Source: Tildeniella torsiva UHER 1998/13D (lineage in GTDB: Bacteria; Cyanobacteriota; Cyanobacteriia; Phormidesmidales; Phormidesmidaceae). Taken from it: DNA of 64,000 bases. This document shows positions 55,889 to 63,891 of the stretch, in pieces. A program made the position numbers and the translations under genes. Within the stretch, counting starts at the first letter, position 1. Each line of letters begins with the position of its first letter. Location of the stretch: NCBI GenBank assembly GCA_019358835.1, contig JAHHIH010000015.1, positions 1-64,000 on the forward strand, read 5' to 3'. Below the pieces are notes generated by a model. It was not told the DNA's origin. It made no database searches and saw nothing but the letters and a program-made list of their open reading frames with translations.

Positions 55889-56878
55889 TCAGGGGAGCAA
55901 CTGGGTCAGGGGTTTCAGATACCGTCGCCAGCCCTGGGGCTTGGCTGTCACTAGTTTTCCCAGCAGAGGCGGGCGGGTCTCAGGATTGTGCAGATAGCGG
56001 TAGTGCAAGAACAAATCGCGGTAGGGAAGGTCAACGTTCTCGCCGTTGCAGAGACGGGCAAAGAGTTTGGACGATAGGCCAATGTAGTGCAAATACAGCA
56101 GCGGTACGCCTTTGTCATAGACGCGATGATGCTCAGTAGTGAAGTGGCTAGAGGTGACAGAGTTGCCGGTGCGTTGATCGTTTGGCAGCGTCAGCGCCAG
56201 GTTGCAGGAGTTGATGCCGCAGCGCATCACCAGGTAGTTGAGAATGGTCTGGTCGGGGGCCATGGGATACAGCACCGCCGCTTCCCCAGATGTCAGCCAA
56301 TTCAGAATGTCTTGGCCCCGATCGGGATCAAACAGCCCCCGGCGACTTGCGTAGAATCCCGAGCAAAACGCCTGCCGCTGCACCTGCTCCGCCGGAAACA
56401 ATTGCTCCATCCAGGCAGAGTTTATGTCATACACATGGCTGAGGTCTTTGTGCTGAAAGTCGTAGGTGACCCAGTCGTACTCATTTAGCGCGTTGAACAC
56501 CGGGATTGGATTGCTGAGCAGTAGGGTGTCGGCATCCATATAGAGGAAGCGATCGAAGGGGCCGTCGAAGGCGCAGAAGCGACGGTGGGTACCCATACGG
56601 TGAATGCCCGTGCTGCCAATCGCAGCCCACTGCTGCCGAGCGGTGGGATGGGTGGCCCAGATTTTCTCCACCCAGGTATCCCACCGCTGAATGGAGGTGG
56701 TGTCGTCGTAGAGGGTGATGTTGGGGCGCGATCGCACCAGTTCCCTTAAACGCTCCACTTGGTCGTCGTAGGGGTAAATGCACACCGGCATCCCCGGGGC
56801 AAAGACTTCAATGCTGTTGATTAAAGCGACGATTTGGTCGTAGACGCGATCGTTGCCGAGGGTACAAATGCCGTCCAT
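55889..56878 (-). CDS. Npun_R2821/R2822-family putative sugar transferase
   Basis: 329 residues with the same plan as the next gene: IVALINSIEVFAPGMPVCIY, and D115-A-D117 in FDRFLYMDADTLLLS. Further along, GVPLLYLHYIGLSSK corresponds to the DYLHWAGYR region of its neighbour. The pair looks like an old tandem duplication with divergence. Repeats (palindrome, heptamers, C-rich tract) separate it from the GT10 gene. Confidence 0.8.
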   Translation of the reverse strand: MDGICTLGNDRVYDQIVALINSIEVFAPGMPVCIYPYDDQVERLRELVRSRPNITLYDDTTSIQRWDTWVEKIWATHPTARQQWAAIGSTGIHRMGTHRRFCAFDGPFDRFLYMDADTLLLSNPIPVFNALNEYDWVTYDFQHKDLSHVYDINSAWMEQLFPAEQVQRQAFCSGFYASRRGLFDPDRGQDILNWLTSGEAAVLYPMAPDQTILNYLVMRCGINSCNLALTLPNDQRTGNSVTSSHFTTEHHRVYDKGVPLLYLHYIGLSSKLFARLCNGENVDLPYRDLFLHYRYLHNPETRPPLLGKLVTAKPQGWRRYLKPLTQLLP

Positions 56879-56893
56879 TCAAGTTACCTCAAT

Positions 56894-56914
56894 GGTGGGC
56901 AGTGCCCACCCTAC
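56894..56914. repeat. dispersed palindrome GGTGGGCAGTGCCCACC
   Basis: Arms GGTGGGC (56894-56900) and GCCCACC (56904-56910) around AGT, continuing CTAC. Read on the other strand it is GTAGGGTGGGCACTGCCCACC-like, a repeat type seen between genes in many cyanobacteria. Confidence 0.65.
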
Positions 56915-56936
56915 TTTCTTTGCCCCAACCTACAAT

Positions 56937-56950
56937 TCAAAATTCAAAAT
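56937..56950 (-). repeat. heptamer repeat ATTTTGA, two copies
   Basis: Two tandem copies of TCAAAAT (ATTTTGA on the minus strand), same unit as the three copies at 59184-59204. Short tandem heptamers of this kind are typical of filamentous cyanobacteria. Confidence 0.6.
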
Positions 56951-56956
56951 TCTTCC

Positions 56957-56989
56957 TCACTCCCCTACCTCCCACTCCCTACCCACTCC
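56957..56989 (-). repeat. G-rich GGGAGTRGG tract reaching into the GT10 gene
   Basis: C-rich on the plus strand. The minus-strand version encodes the last residues of the GT10 protein (EWVGSGR) and its stop, so the repeat has replaced or extended the original 3' end of the gene. Confidence 0.5.
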
Positions 56990-57951
56990 GACAGCCAGTT
57001 CATCAAGTTCAGCTTGTGGAGAATCACCTGGCGGGCTTCGGCGATCGCATCCTTTGCCTCTAGCCACGCATCGGGGCTCGCTGTCACCTCGCGGATGTAC
57101 TCGATCCCTTTCTCATCTAGGCTGGGCAGGCGCAAAAAGCTGCCGGGGGGCAACAGTTTATCCGCTGCACCGCCGCCGTAGTAGATGGGCAAACACCAGG
57201 CCAACAGCGCGTCCCACAGTTTCTCACTGGCGTACCAGTCGTTGTCGGCGTAGTTCTCGATCGCCAGGTTGTAGGTGTAGGGCGCCATGCCCGACCATTT
57301 GTTGCTGAGTTCCCCTGCCGTGCGGGTGCCGGGGGGCAGGTCGCGACCATAGATATCTACGGGTACGCCGCTCTCTTGGAGATTCTGTAAAAAGGCGAGG
57401 CGCTGGCGATGGCTCTCGGTGCGGTTAATGCCGGAGGTAATCCAGCTACAGGGGCTGTGCTTTTCGGGGGGTGGCGCTTCGTTCAGCTCGCGGAAGGAGA
57501 CATTCACGTACCAAATGGCGGGCATGTAGGCCGGGGTTGGGGCCGAGTCGTCGGGGCCGGAGACGTAGCCGCAGTGGTCGCGGGCATAGGCGTAGTTGAG
57601 CAGGTTTTGGTGCCTCACCTCTGGCAACGGCGGCTCGCGCAGCAAAAAGGCAGTGCGCTCCTTCGGCACCTTGCTAAACTGCGGCGGTAACTGGCTCAGT
57701 GCGTCTAAGGGAACGGCGGGCCTGGTAAAGGGCAAGGCGCTGAGCAACCGCTGCGACTTCGACTGGGGCTTGGGGGCCAACCGTTCGTGAAAGTTGAACT
57801 GGTAGAGCAACAGATAGTCGGGCTGTAGATCCTGCGATTGCAGCTGCATGTTGCCCCATACCCCAAAGGGCTCGGGCGTTTGCTTCCACAACCAGTCGCA
57901 CTGGGTGAGGCCACCGTAACTCGACAGCATGCCGACGATGGGGCGAGTCAT
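56965..57951 (-). CDS. GT10-family (fucosyltransferase-like) glycosyltransferase
   Basis: 328 residues. The C-terminal domain carries the GT10 signature near 239-260: NLAIENYADNDWYASEKLWD, then LLAWCLPIYYGGG. The N-terminal acceptor domain is divergent, with ITSGINRTESHRQRLAFLQN as the helix before the donor domain. GT10 enzymes usually transfer fucose from GDP-fucose; specificity here is unproven. Four-base overlap (ATGA) with the upstream GT4 gene, so translation is coupled. Its last residues come from a G-rich repeat. Confidence 0.82.
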   Translation of the reverse strand: MTRPIVGMLSSYGGLTQCDWLWKQTPEPFGVWGNMQLQSQDLQPDYLLLYQFNFHERLAPKPQSKSQRLLSALPFTRPAVPLDALSQLPPQFSKVPKERTAFLLREPPLPEVRHQNLLNYAYARDHCGYVSGPDDSAPTPAYMPAIWYVNVSFRELNEAPPPEKHSPCSWITSGINRTESHRQRLAFLQNLQESGVPVDIYGRDLPPGTRTAGELSNKWSGMAPYTYNLAIENYADNDWYASEKLWDALLAWCLPIYYGGGAADKLLPPGSFLRLPSLDEKGIEYIREVTASPDAWLEAKDAIAEARQVILHKLNLMNWLSEWVGSGR

Positions 57952-59147
57952 GGGGTTCCTCCCTGCTGGGGTCGGTATTGAGCATCGACGTGGGACAGAA
58001 TTTTCTCAATGCGGGCTTCCCAGGAGTAAGGCTGAAGCACCTGGTGGTCTGGGGTAAAGCCTTGGTCGGGGCGAGGATGGTGGGTGAGCACCTGCCGCAG
58101 ACCATCGGCAAAGGCTAGGGGCTGGTTGGGGTCGCACCAGGCGGCAATCTGGGTAGCCAGAGGCCAGTTCTCCAGCGATGGAATGCGGGTGGCCACAACC
58201 GGAGTGCCTGAGGCCAGGTAGTCAAACAGCTTGAGGGGCGAGGTAAAGGTGGCGGCCTGGCCTAGCAGGTGGGGATGGGTCAGGGCATCGGCGGCTTGCA
58301 GTAGGTGGGCGAGGTCGTGCTGGTCTAAAAATCCGAGCACAGCCACATTCGCTAAGCCTAGAGTTGCGATGCGATCGCGGTAGTGCTGCTGCTGCTCAGT
58401 GGGGCCACCGGCCAGGGCAAACTTCACCTGGGGAAACTGGGGGGCGATTTCTAGCAGTAAATCGACGCCCTTGAACTCGTGCAGCGCTCCGGCGTAGACG
58501 ACGAGCTGGGTAAAGGGTGGGGTGAGGAGGCGATCGCGCCACCCCTGCGCCGCCTTTGGATGCCGCGCCAAAAACTGCGGGTTAAACCCGTTGGGCACCG
58601 TAACCACCTTTTTCTCGGGCACCCCGTTACGCACAATGCTTTCTCTCACCGTGTCGATGACGGTGACCACCACCTGCAACAGGGGATGGGTCGCCATCTC
58701 GGGCTCGAAGGGTTTTTCGGTGTGGTGGTGGCACTCAAACACCACGGGCACTCCTCGTTTTAGGGCGGCCTTGGCAAAGTTCCAGTCGCGGGTGTGGACG
58801 AGGGCTGTGTGGGCGGCCAGGTGCCGGGGCCAGTAGTATTTGCAGGCTACGGTGCTGGCGTTGGTGAGCTTGTGCTTAATGCGGTCAATGGGCCAGGGCA
58901 TGGCTAGGGGAAGCAGTTCTAGCCGATTTTGAATGTTGAAAAATCGGGCGAAGGCGTCATCCACTGGTTGGGGCTGCGGGTTGACCCAGCGCCAGGGTTG
59001 CCAAGCCGTTCTGCCGCGATCGACAAAGGCGAGCCGGGTGGGGTAACCCAGATTGGCGGCGGCATTGGCGCACTGCACGGTTTGAATCAGGTGGGCCGCT
59101 GGCTGGGGTAGCGTGTCGCGAATGAAGAAGAGGTAGGGGCGGGGCAT
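57948..59147 (-). CDS. glycosyltransferase, GT4 family
   Basis: 399 residues, GT-B fold. Donor-domain pattern: LVVYAGALHEFKGVDLLLEI, VAVLGFLDQHDLAHLLQAAD, then FTSPLKLFDYLASGTPVVAT with the acidic motif degenerate relative to EGFG. The N-terminal part (FECHHHTEKPFE, VTVPNGFNPQFL) is typical. It overlaps the GT10 gene by four bases. Sugar specificity unknown. Confidence 0.83.
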   Translation of the reverse strand: MPRPYLFFIRDTLPQPAAHLIQTVQCANAAANLGYPTRLAFVDRGRTAWQPWRWVNPQPQPVDDAFARFFNIQNRLELLPLAMPWPIDRIKHKLTNASTVACKYYWPRHLAAHTALVHTRDWNFAKAALKRGVPVVFECHHHTEKPFEPEMATHPLLQVVVTVIDTVRESIVRNGVPEKKVVTVPNGFNPQFLARHPKAAQGWRDRLLTPPFTQLVVYAGALHEFKGVDLLLEIAPQFPQVKFALAGGPTEQQQHYRDRIATLGLANVAVLGFLDQHDLAHLLQAADALTHPHLLGQAATFTSPLKLFDYLASGTPVVATRIPSLENWPLATQIAAWCDPNQPLAFADGLRQVLTHHPRPDQGFTPDHQVLQPYSWEARIEKILSHVDAQYRPQQGGTP

Positions 59148-59178
59148 GGGTGGGGAGTGAGGGCGTGGGGGAGTAGGA
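59146..59178 (+). repeat. G-rich GGGGAGTRAGGG tract
   Basis: Member of the G-rich family, between the GT4 start (59147) and the exporter stop. Confidence 0.5.
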
Positions 59179-59180
59179 GC

Positions 59181-61277
59181 TTAATTTTGAATTTTGAATT
59201 TTGAATTAGATGAGGAGATGAGGGAGCTAGGGAGGGGTAACGGCGATGGGGGCTGGAGTGGTTGGTCGGTGACGGCGGACTGTTTCTCGACGGTTTCGAG
59301 GGTGGGGAGCAGATTGAGGGCGGCGCGGTAGGCTTCTTGAATCAGTTCTTCTGCTTCGGAGTCGTCTTCAACCAGGCCATCGGCGAGGATCTGGAGGGAG
59401 CCGAGAACGACGTTGAGGCCCGATCGCAGGTCGTAGGAGGCGGTGCCGGTAATAGCGGGGGGAATGGGGCAGGAGCCGGTTTCTTGAGTGAACTGTACGG
59501 TGTAGAGGTAGGTGTAGCGGCCCTGTTTTTGCAGCAGTTCTTCGTGGGTGCCGAGTTCGACGACGCGGCCCTGGTCGAGCACGGCGATTTGGTGGGCTTT
59601 GCGAATGGTCGAGAGGCGGTGGGCGATCACCAGGGTGGTGCGATCGCGGCTCAGATCCTCCAGAGCTTCTTGCACCAGCTGCTCTGACACCGTATCTAAA
59701 GCACTGGTGGCTTCATCGAGAATGAGAATCGGCGGGTTTTGCAGCAGGGCGCGGGCAATGGCGATGCGCTGGCGCTGGCCGCCCGACAGCATGACGCCGC
59801 GATCGCCCACCACCGTGTTAAAGCCCTGGGGCAGCTGGCTAATAAACTCGTAGGCGTTGGCCCGCTGGGCGGCCTGTATCACTTCATCATCAGTGGCTGT
59901 CGGCTGGGCGTAGGCGATGTTGTCGCGCACGGTGGCGTTAAACAAAAACGTGTCTTGGCTGACAATGCCCATGGCTCGCCGCAGGCTGACTAGTTCAAAC
60001 TCGCGCAGATCTACGCCGTCGATGGCGATGCGGCCTGCTACCGGGTCGTAAAAGCGGGGCAGCAGATCGGCCAGGGTAGATTTGCCTGCTCCGGAGGCCC
60101 CCACCAGGGCCAGGGTGGTGCCCTTGGGCAGCGACAGGGTGATGTCGTGCAGCGACCAATCTTTCGCGGTGGGATATTTGAAGGCAATGCCCTCGAAGGT
60201 GATGCCCTGGCTGAGGGTGGTGAGGGGGCGGCTGCCCTGGGGCATAAACGCTTTGTTGTCGCGGCGCAAAAAGTCGTAGACCAGGTCAACACTGGCGGCG
60301 CTGTTGGCCAACTGGCTACGGGCCGAGTTGAGTTGCCCCACAAACTGAACCACCCGCGACAGCACAAACAAAAACGTCAGCAGCAGGGTGGCCGAGGCCG
60401 CCGAGCCGCTGCCCAGCCAAAACTGGCTGATGAGAATGATCGCCACCAGGGCCAAAATACTGAGAATTTCGTTCAGCGGGCCAATGATGGCGGTGTTCAT
60501 CTGCGATCGCAGGGCGGCCTGCTCGCGCTGCTCGATCAAGGCTTCTACCTGGGCAAATTCTGCTGCTTCGTTGGCCGTGGCTTTCACTAACCGCATGCCG
60601 TTGAGCATTTCTAAGGTGCGCACCGAATAGTCTTTAGAGGCATCGGCCAGGGCTTTGCCGTACTCGCGGGCGCGGGCGATGACGTAGCGGTTGAGCAGCA
60701 GAACCCCGGCCATCAGCACTACGGCGGCCAGGGTGAGCGACCCCGAGATCGACAGCAGCACCACCCCAAAAAACAAAATATTCAGCGACGCCCGCAGCAG
60801 GTTGATCACCGCGTTGATGGAGGTCACCGCCCGGCCAATCTGGTCATTCAGCCGCTGGATGATATCCCCAGTGCGCATGGTGTTGTGGTAGTCGATATCG
60901 ACGCTGAGCAGTAGGTCGAGCCCGTCTCGGCGCAGATCGCAGGTGAGGCGGCGGGTGAGCCCCTCGCTGGTGACGCTGCTGAGGTAGTTGGCTAAGTTTT
61001 TGAGCAGAATGGTCAGCACAATAAAGCTCAGCATCAGCACCGCTCGCCCTGGCCCAGGGATGCCCAAAACCGGCTCTAGCAGCTTTTCTAGCAGGGGAGG
61101 GAGTGCGATCGCCCCTGCACTGCCTACCCCAGTACCCAGCAGCTCAAACACCGCTGGCACAATTAGCGTGGTGCCTACCCCGTTAAACACTGCCCCTGAA
61201 AAGCCCAGCCCGATGGCGGCCAGAATGCGCCAGGGGTAGCGTTTTGCGTAGTTGAAGAGCAGCTTTTGGGCGGACAT
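59181..61277 (-). CDS. ABC exporter (MsbA/HepA-like) with HisKA-like C-terminal tail
   Basis: Full-length half-exporter: six-helix membrane domain then ATPase with Walker A GASGAGKST, Q-loop, signature LSGGQRQRIAIARAL, Walker B PILILDEATSALD, and H-loop IAHRLSTIRK. I start it at the ATG at 61277 (MSAQKLLFNYAKRYPW); the frame is open for 58 more codons upstream through repeats, which would be a spurious Pro/Ser-rich leader. After the ATPase comes a helical hairpin starting near S614-Y615 (SYDLRSGLNVVLGSLQIL) that resembles a histidine-kinase H-box with Tyr in place of His, then a Pro/Ser tail whose last residues derive from ATTTTGA repeats. Likely exports a glycan or lipid made by the neighbouring genes. 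Confidence 0.85.
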   Translation of the reverse strand: MSAQKLLFNYAKRYPWRILAAIGLGFSGAVFNGVGTTLIVPAVFELLGTGVGSAGAIALPPLLEKLLEPVLGIPGPGRAVLMLSFIVLTILLKNLANYLSSVTSEGLTRRLTCDLRRDGLDLLLSVDIDYHNTMRTGDIIQRLNDQIGRAVTSINAVINLLRASLNILFFGVVLLSISGSLTLAAVVLMAGVLLLNRYVIARAREYGKALADASKDYSVRTLEMLNGMRLVKATANEAAEFAQVEALIEQREQAALRSQMNTAIIGPLNEILSILALVAIILISQFWLGSGSAASATLLLTFLFVLSRVVQFVGQLNSARSQLANSAASVDLVYDFLRRDNKAFMPQGSRPLTTLSQGITFEGIAFKYPTAKDWSLHDITLSLPKGTTLALVGASGAGKSTLADLLPRFYDPVAGRIAIDGVDLREFELVSLRRAMGIVSQDTFLFNATVRDNIAYAQPTATDDEVIQAAQRANAYEFISQLPQGFNTVVGDRGVMLSGGQRQRIAIARALLQNPPILILDEATSALDTVSEQLVQEALEDLSRDRTTLVIAHRLSTIRKAHQIAVLDQGRVVELGTHEELLQKQGRYTYLYTVQFTQETGSCPIPPAITGTASYDLRSGLNVVLGSLQILADGLVEDDSEAEELIQEAYRAALNLLPTLETVEKQSAVTDQPLQPPSPLPLPSSLISSSNSKFKIQN
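59184..59204 (-). repeat. heptamer repeat ATTTTGA, three perfect copies
   Basis: Three exact tandem ATTTTGA units immediately next to the exporter stop (TTA at 59181-59183 on the plus strand). They encode SKFKIQN-type residues at the protein's end. Confidence 0.8.
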
Positions 61278-61322
61278 GAGGAGTGATGGAGTAGGGGGTG
61301 AGGGAGTAGGGGGTAGGGAGTG
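61278..61322 (+). repeat. G-rich GGAGTAGGGGGTGAGGG tract
   Basis: Five or more G runs immediately upstream of the exporter start codon (minus strand). Same family as 37118-37171. Confidence 0.55.
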
Positions 61323-61331
61323 GACGCGTAG

Positions 61332-61391
61332 GGTGCATTCGGCGGTCAGAGTCGGGTGGGTTGCCCCAGAATGTAGCTCCGCCAATGCACC
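61332..61391. repeat. dispersed palindromic repeat GTAGGGTGCATT, copy 3
   Basis: Arms GGTGCATT (61332-61339) and AATGCACC (61384-61391) with a 44-base interior. Preceded by GTA like the other copies. It lies between the exporter gene and the glycosyltransferase gene upstream. Confidence 0.65.
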
Positions 61392-61411
61392 AAGTCTAGG
61401 AATTGTGGCAG

Positions 61412-62710
61412 TCAGGGTGAGGTGGGATGTTCTAGGACATGGTTTCGCCAATGCATCTTGGCAACGATGTTCTGCTGAATGGCCTGGTGGAGGGCGGTGC
61501 CCATGGCGGCCAGGCTGTAGTGGGTGAGGGTGCGATCGCGCGCCCGCCTCCCCAACTCAAGGGCCTGGTCGTAGTTGGCAAAAATCGCTGTAATCTGTGC
61601 CGCCAACTGCTCTGGGGCGTCGGCATCCACTAAATAGCCACAGCCGTTGAGAATGGTGGGAATGTCGCCTACCCGCGTGGCCAGAATTGGTTTGGCCATC
61701 GCCATACCGTCCGTCAGCTTGAGGGGAAACTGGGCCTGGGCGGCAGGGGTCTGGCGCTGGGGCACGACGATGAGGTGGGCGGCGGCGATCACCTTAGGCA
61801 TGTCGGCGTAGGGCTGCTTGCCCAGGTGAATAATGTGCTGGGGCCAGCGGTCGAGCAGGGTGCGATCGTAGTCGTCGTAGGGGCTGCCGCCGACAATCAC
61901 CAGCTTCAGGTCAGGCTCATCCAAAATGTCCATCGCCGTCAGCAGATCTTCTACGCCTTTGTAGGGGCGCGGCGCACCGGGAAACATCAGCACCCGATAG
62001 TCGGCCAGACCGTAGGCGGCGCGGCTGGCGTCAGGGGAGTAGCGATCGGGGTTGAATAGCTCGGTATCTTTGCCGTTGGGGATGATCGTGCCGCCAAAGC
62101 GCTGCTGCAAGAAGCTGTTGTGGGTGGTCACTAAGTCGGCCTGAGCCACTAGCCGTTCTATCCACTGTAAATAGAGGGGATGATCGAGGTTGCGCAGAGC
62201 ACCGTTGGACTTCAGCACATCCCGCGCTAGCTGCTGGGCAGACGGACGGTAGCGGTAGCGATCGCCCCCGTGCCAGCTCAGTTCCCAGTCGTCGATATCG
62301 AGTATGACCGGGCGGTGGTGGCGCAGTCGGTAGGCCAGGGCCAGGCCAAAGCTGCTGGGCTTGAGCTTGTAGGCGTAGATGATGTCGCCGCTGAGGCGCT
62401 CGAATAGTTGGCCGATCGCCCTTGGCCCCAGGTAAGGCGAGGGGATGGGAATCGTGTGGAGAGAAATTTCGGCGGCGTGGGAGGGGGCTGGGCCTAGTCT
62501 GGAACCCTCGCCCTCCGTTGAAAACCCGACCATCTCCACCGGGTAGCCCATGGTTTGCAGGGCCTGCCCCAGCAAAAAGGGCCGCACTGCGCCGCCCCAG
62601 CGCCCGGCACCCTGGCTCGACAAATCGCTTACAACAATCGAAATTCTGGGCTGCCTCCCCAGGGCCTCGGTGGGGAACTCAGCGGCGGGTTTGGGGCGGT
62701 GGTCGAGCAT
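61412..62710 (-). CDS. glycosyltransferase, GT4 family
   Basis: 432 residues. N-terminal GGAVRPFLLGQALQTMGYPV is the acceptor-domain opening; donor domain has VLMFPGAPRPYKGVEDLLTA, LKLVIVGGSPYDD, and FPLKLTDGMAMAKPILATRV. First gene of the leftward glycan locus and probably transcribed with the exporter. It starts within a G/C-rich leader; no ribosome site is obvious. Specificity unknown. Confidence 0.85.
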   Translation of the reverse strand: MLDHRPKPAAEFPTEALGRQPRISIVVSDLSSQGAGRWGGAVRPFLLGQALQTMGYPVEMVGFSTEGEGSRLGPAPSHAAEISLHTIPIPSPYLGPRAIGQLFERLSGDIIYAYKLKPSSFGLALAYRLRHHRPVILDIDDWELSWHGGDRYRYRPSAQQLARDVLKSNGALRNLDHPLYLQWIERLVAQADLVTTHNSFLQQRFGGTIIPNGKDTELFNPDRYSPDASRAAYGLADYRVLMFPGAPRPYKGVEDLLTAMDILDEPDLKLVIVGGSPYDDYDRTLLDRWPQHIIHLGKQPYADMPKVIAAAHLIVVPQRQTPAAQAQFPLKLTDGMAMAKPILATRVGDIPTILNGCGYLVDADAPEQLAAQITAIFANYDQALELGRRARDRTLTHYSLAAMGTALHQAIQQNIVAKMHWRNHVLEHPTSP

Positions 62711-62826
62711 GGTTCTACGGAGCCAAACGGGGGCCAGCGGCCAGGGGGCATTTACGGAAACGTACCCCTATAGCTTGCCCATCTTTGACCCTGACCTTAA
62801 GGTTGGGGCCGCAACCCGCCGATTAG

Positions 62827-63076
62827 TTACACACGGGTATTCGTCGTTTGGCTGCGACGGTCAACGCTCGGCTTCGCCGCACCGTCAGTCGCTTGGGCTG
62901 TGGCTTGAGCGATGGGGACCTGGCTCAGCGGCAGGGTGACGGTGACGGTTGATCCCTGGCTAACAGTGCTACAGACGGCGATCGCACCCCTGTCGGCCTC
63001 GACAATGTGCGGGTGATCGCCGCCAAAAGATTTGCTTATTTTATTAGCAACCCTCAATACCCCTGCCGCTGCCGCG
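62827..63076 (-). pseudogene. histidine-kinase ATPase-domain remnant
   Basis: The minus strand encodes a fragment reading AAGVLRVANKISKSFGGDHP, then EADRGAIAVCSTVSQGSTVT and VTLPL. This matches the end of a HATPase_c domain (degenerate G2 box, then G-S-T-x-T-V-x-L-P-L). No start codon, N box or dimerisation domain precedes it; the metal transporter gene ends directly upstream. It looks like a decayed 3' piece of a sensor kinase. Confidence 0.55.
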
Positions 63077-63829
63077 TCAGCAAAAGAAATCGGCATAGGA
63101 GGCGATCGCCCCGCCAGGTTCTGGCCCCTGACCGTAGGCCCGCTGAATGTTGTCGAAGGTCATCACGGCTTGGGGGGTGTCGTCGGCCAGCAGGCGGCGG
63201 TTGAGCAGCAGCAGGCGATCGTAGCGGTGCAGGGCGTCGCCCCACTCGTGGCTGCACACCACCAGGGTTTTGCCCTCGGCCTGGAGTTCGGCAAAGATGG
63301 CCAGCATCAGGGATTCGGTCTTTTTGTCGATGCCGGTGAAGGGTTCATCGAGCAGCAGCAGGTCGGCATCCTGAGCCAGGGCACGGGCCAAAAACACGCG
63401 CTGCTGCTGACCGCCAGAGAGTTGGCCGATGGGGCGATCGCACAAATGCAGTATATCCACCCGTTCTAGCGCCACCGTAACCCGCTGCTTTGCCCGCTGG
63501 CTGGGCCGCCGAAACCATCCCGCCAGGGCCGCCTGGCCCATCATCGCCACCTGCCCAGCGGTGATCGGGTAGTCCCAGTCGATGCGCGATCGCTGGGGCA
63601 CGTAGGCCACCGACCGTCGCCGTCGCCGCAGCGGTGCGCCCTGAAAGAGCACCTGCCCTCGACAGGGCACCAGCCCCAGCATCGCTTGAATCAGAGTGCT
63701 TTTGCCTGCACCGTTGGGGCCGATCAACCCCACCAGCTCCCCCGCCCCCAGGGACAGAGAAATGTTCTCTAAGGCCGACATGCCCCGGTAGTTGACAGAC
63801 AGGTTTTGAACCTCTAGCATGGCACCCAT
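63077..63829 (-). CDS. metal (Zn/Mn-type) ABC importer ATPase
   Basis: 250 residues: Walker A G37-PNGAGKST45, PQRSRIDWDYPITAGQVAMM, signature LSGGQQQRVFLARAL, Walker B LLLLDEPFTGID, and H-loop CSHEWGDAL. The pattern places it with MntA/ZnuC-type ATPases of cluster 9 metal importers. ATG at 63829; an internal ATG at codon 4 (MLEVQNLSV, 63820) is more likely the true start by alignment. A Fur/Zur-like palindrome lies directly upstream. No permease gene follows on this strand; the HK remnant does. Confidence 0.87.
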   Translation of the reverse strand: MGAMLEVQNLSVNYRGMSALENISLSLGAGELVGLIGPNGAGKSTLIQAMLGLVPCRGQVLFQGAPLRRRRRSVAYVPQRSRIDWDYPITAGQVAMMGQAALAGWFRRPSQRAKQRVTVALERVDILHLCDRPIGQLSGGQQQRVFLARALAQDADLLLLDEPFTGIDKKTESLMLAIFAELQAEGKTLVVCSHEWGDALHRYDRLLLLNRRLLADDTPQAVMTFDNIQRAYGQGPEPGGAIASYADFFC

Positions 63830-63833
63830 GAAA

Positions 63834-63848
63834 TGATAACCATTATCA
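63834..63848. promoter_or_regulatory. Fur/Zur-type operator palindrome
   Basis: TGATAACCATTATCA: perfect 6-3-6 inverted repeat (TGATAA/TTATCA) in the 62-base spacer between two divergent metal-transport genes. It matches the shape of Zur or Fur boxes, so both genes would be derepressed by metal starvation. A second AT-rich near-repeat follows (TATCATAATAAATCA). Confidence 0.7.
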
Positions 63849-63891
63849 CTATCATAATAAATCAGTTATCCATTTCTGGGAGAAGTAGGCA

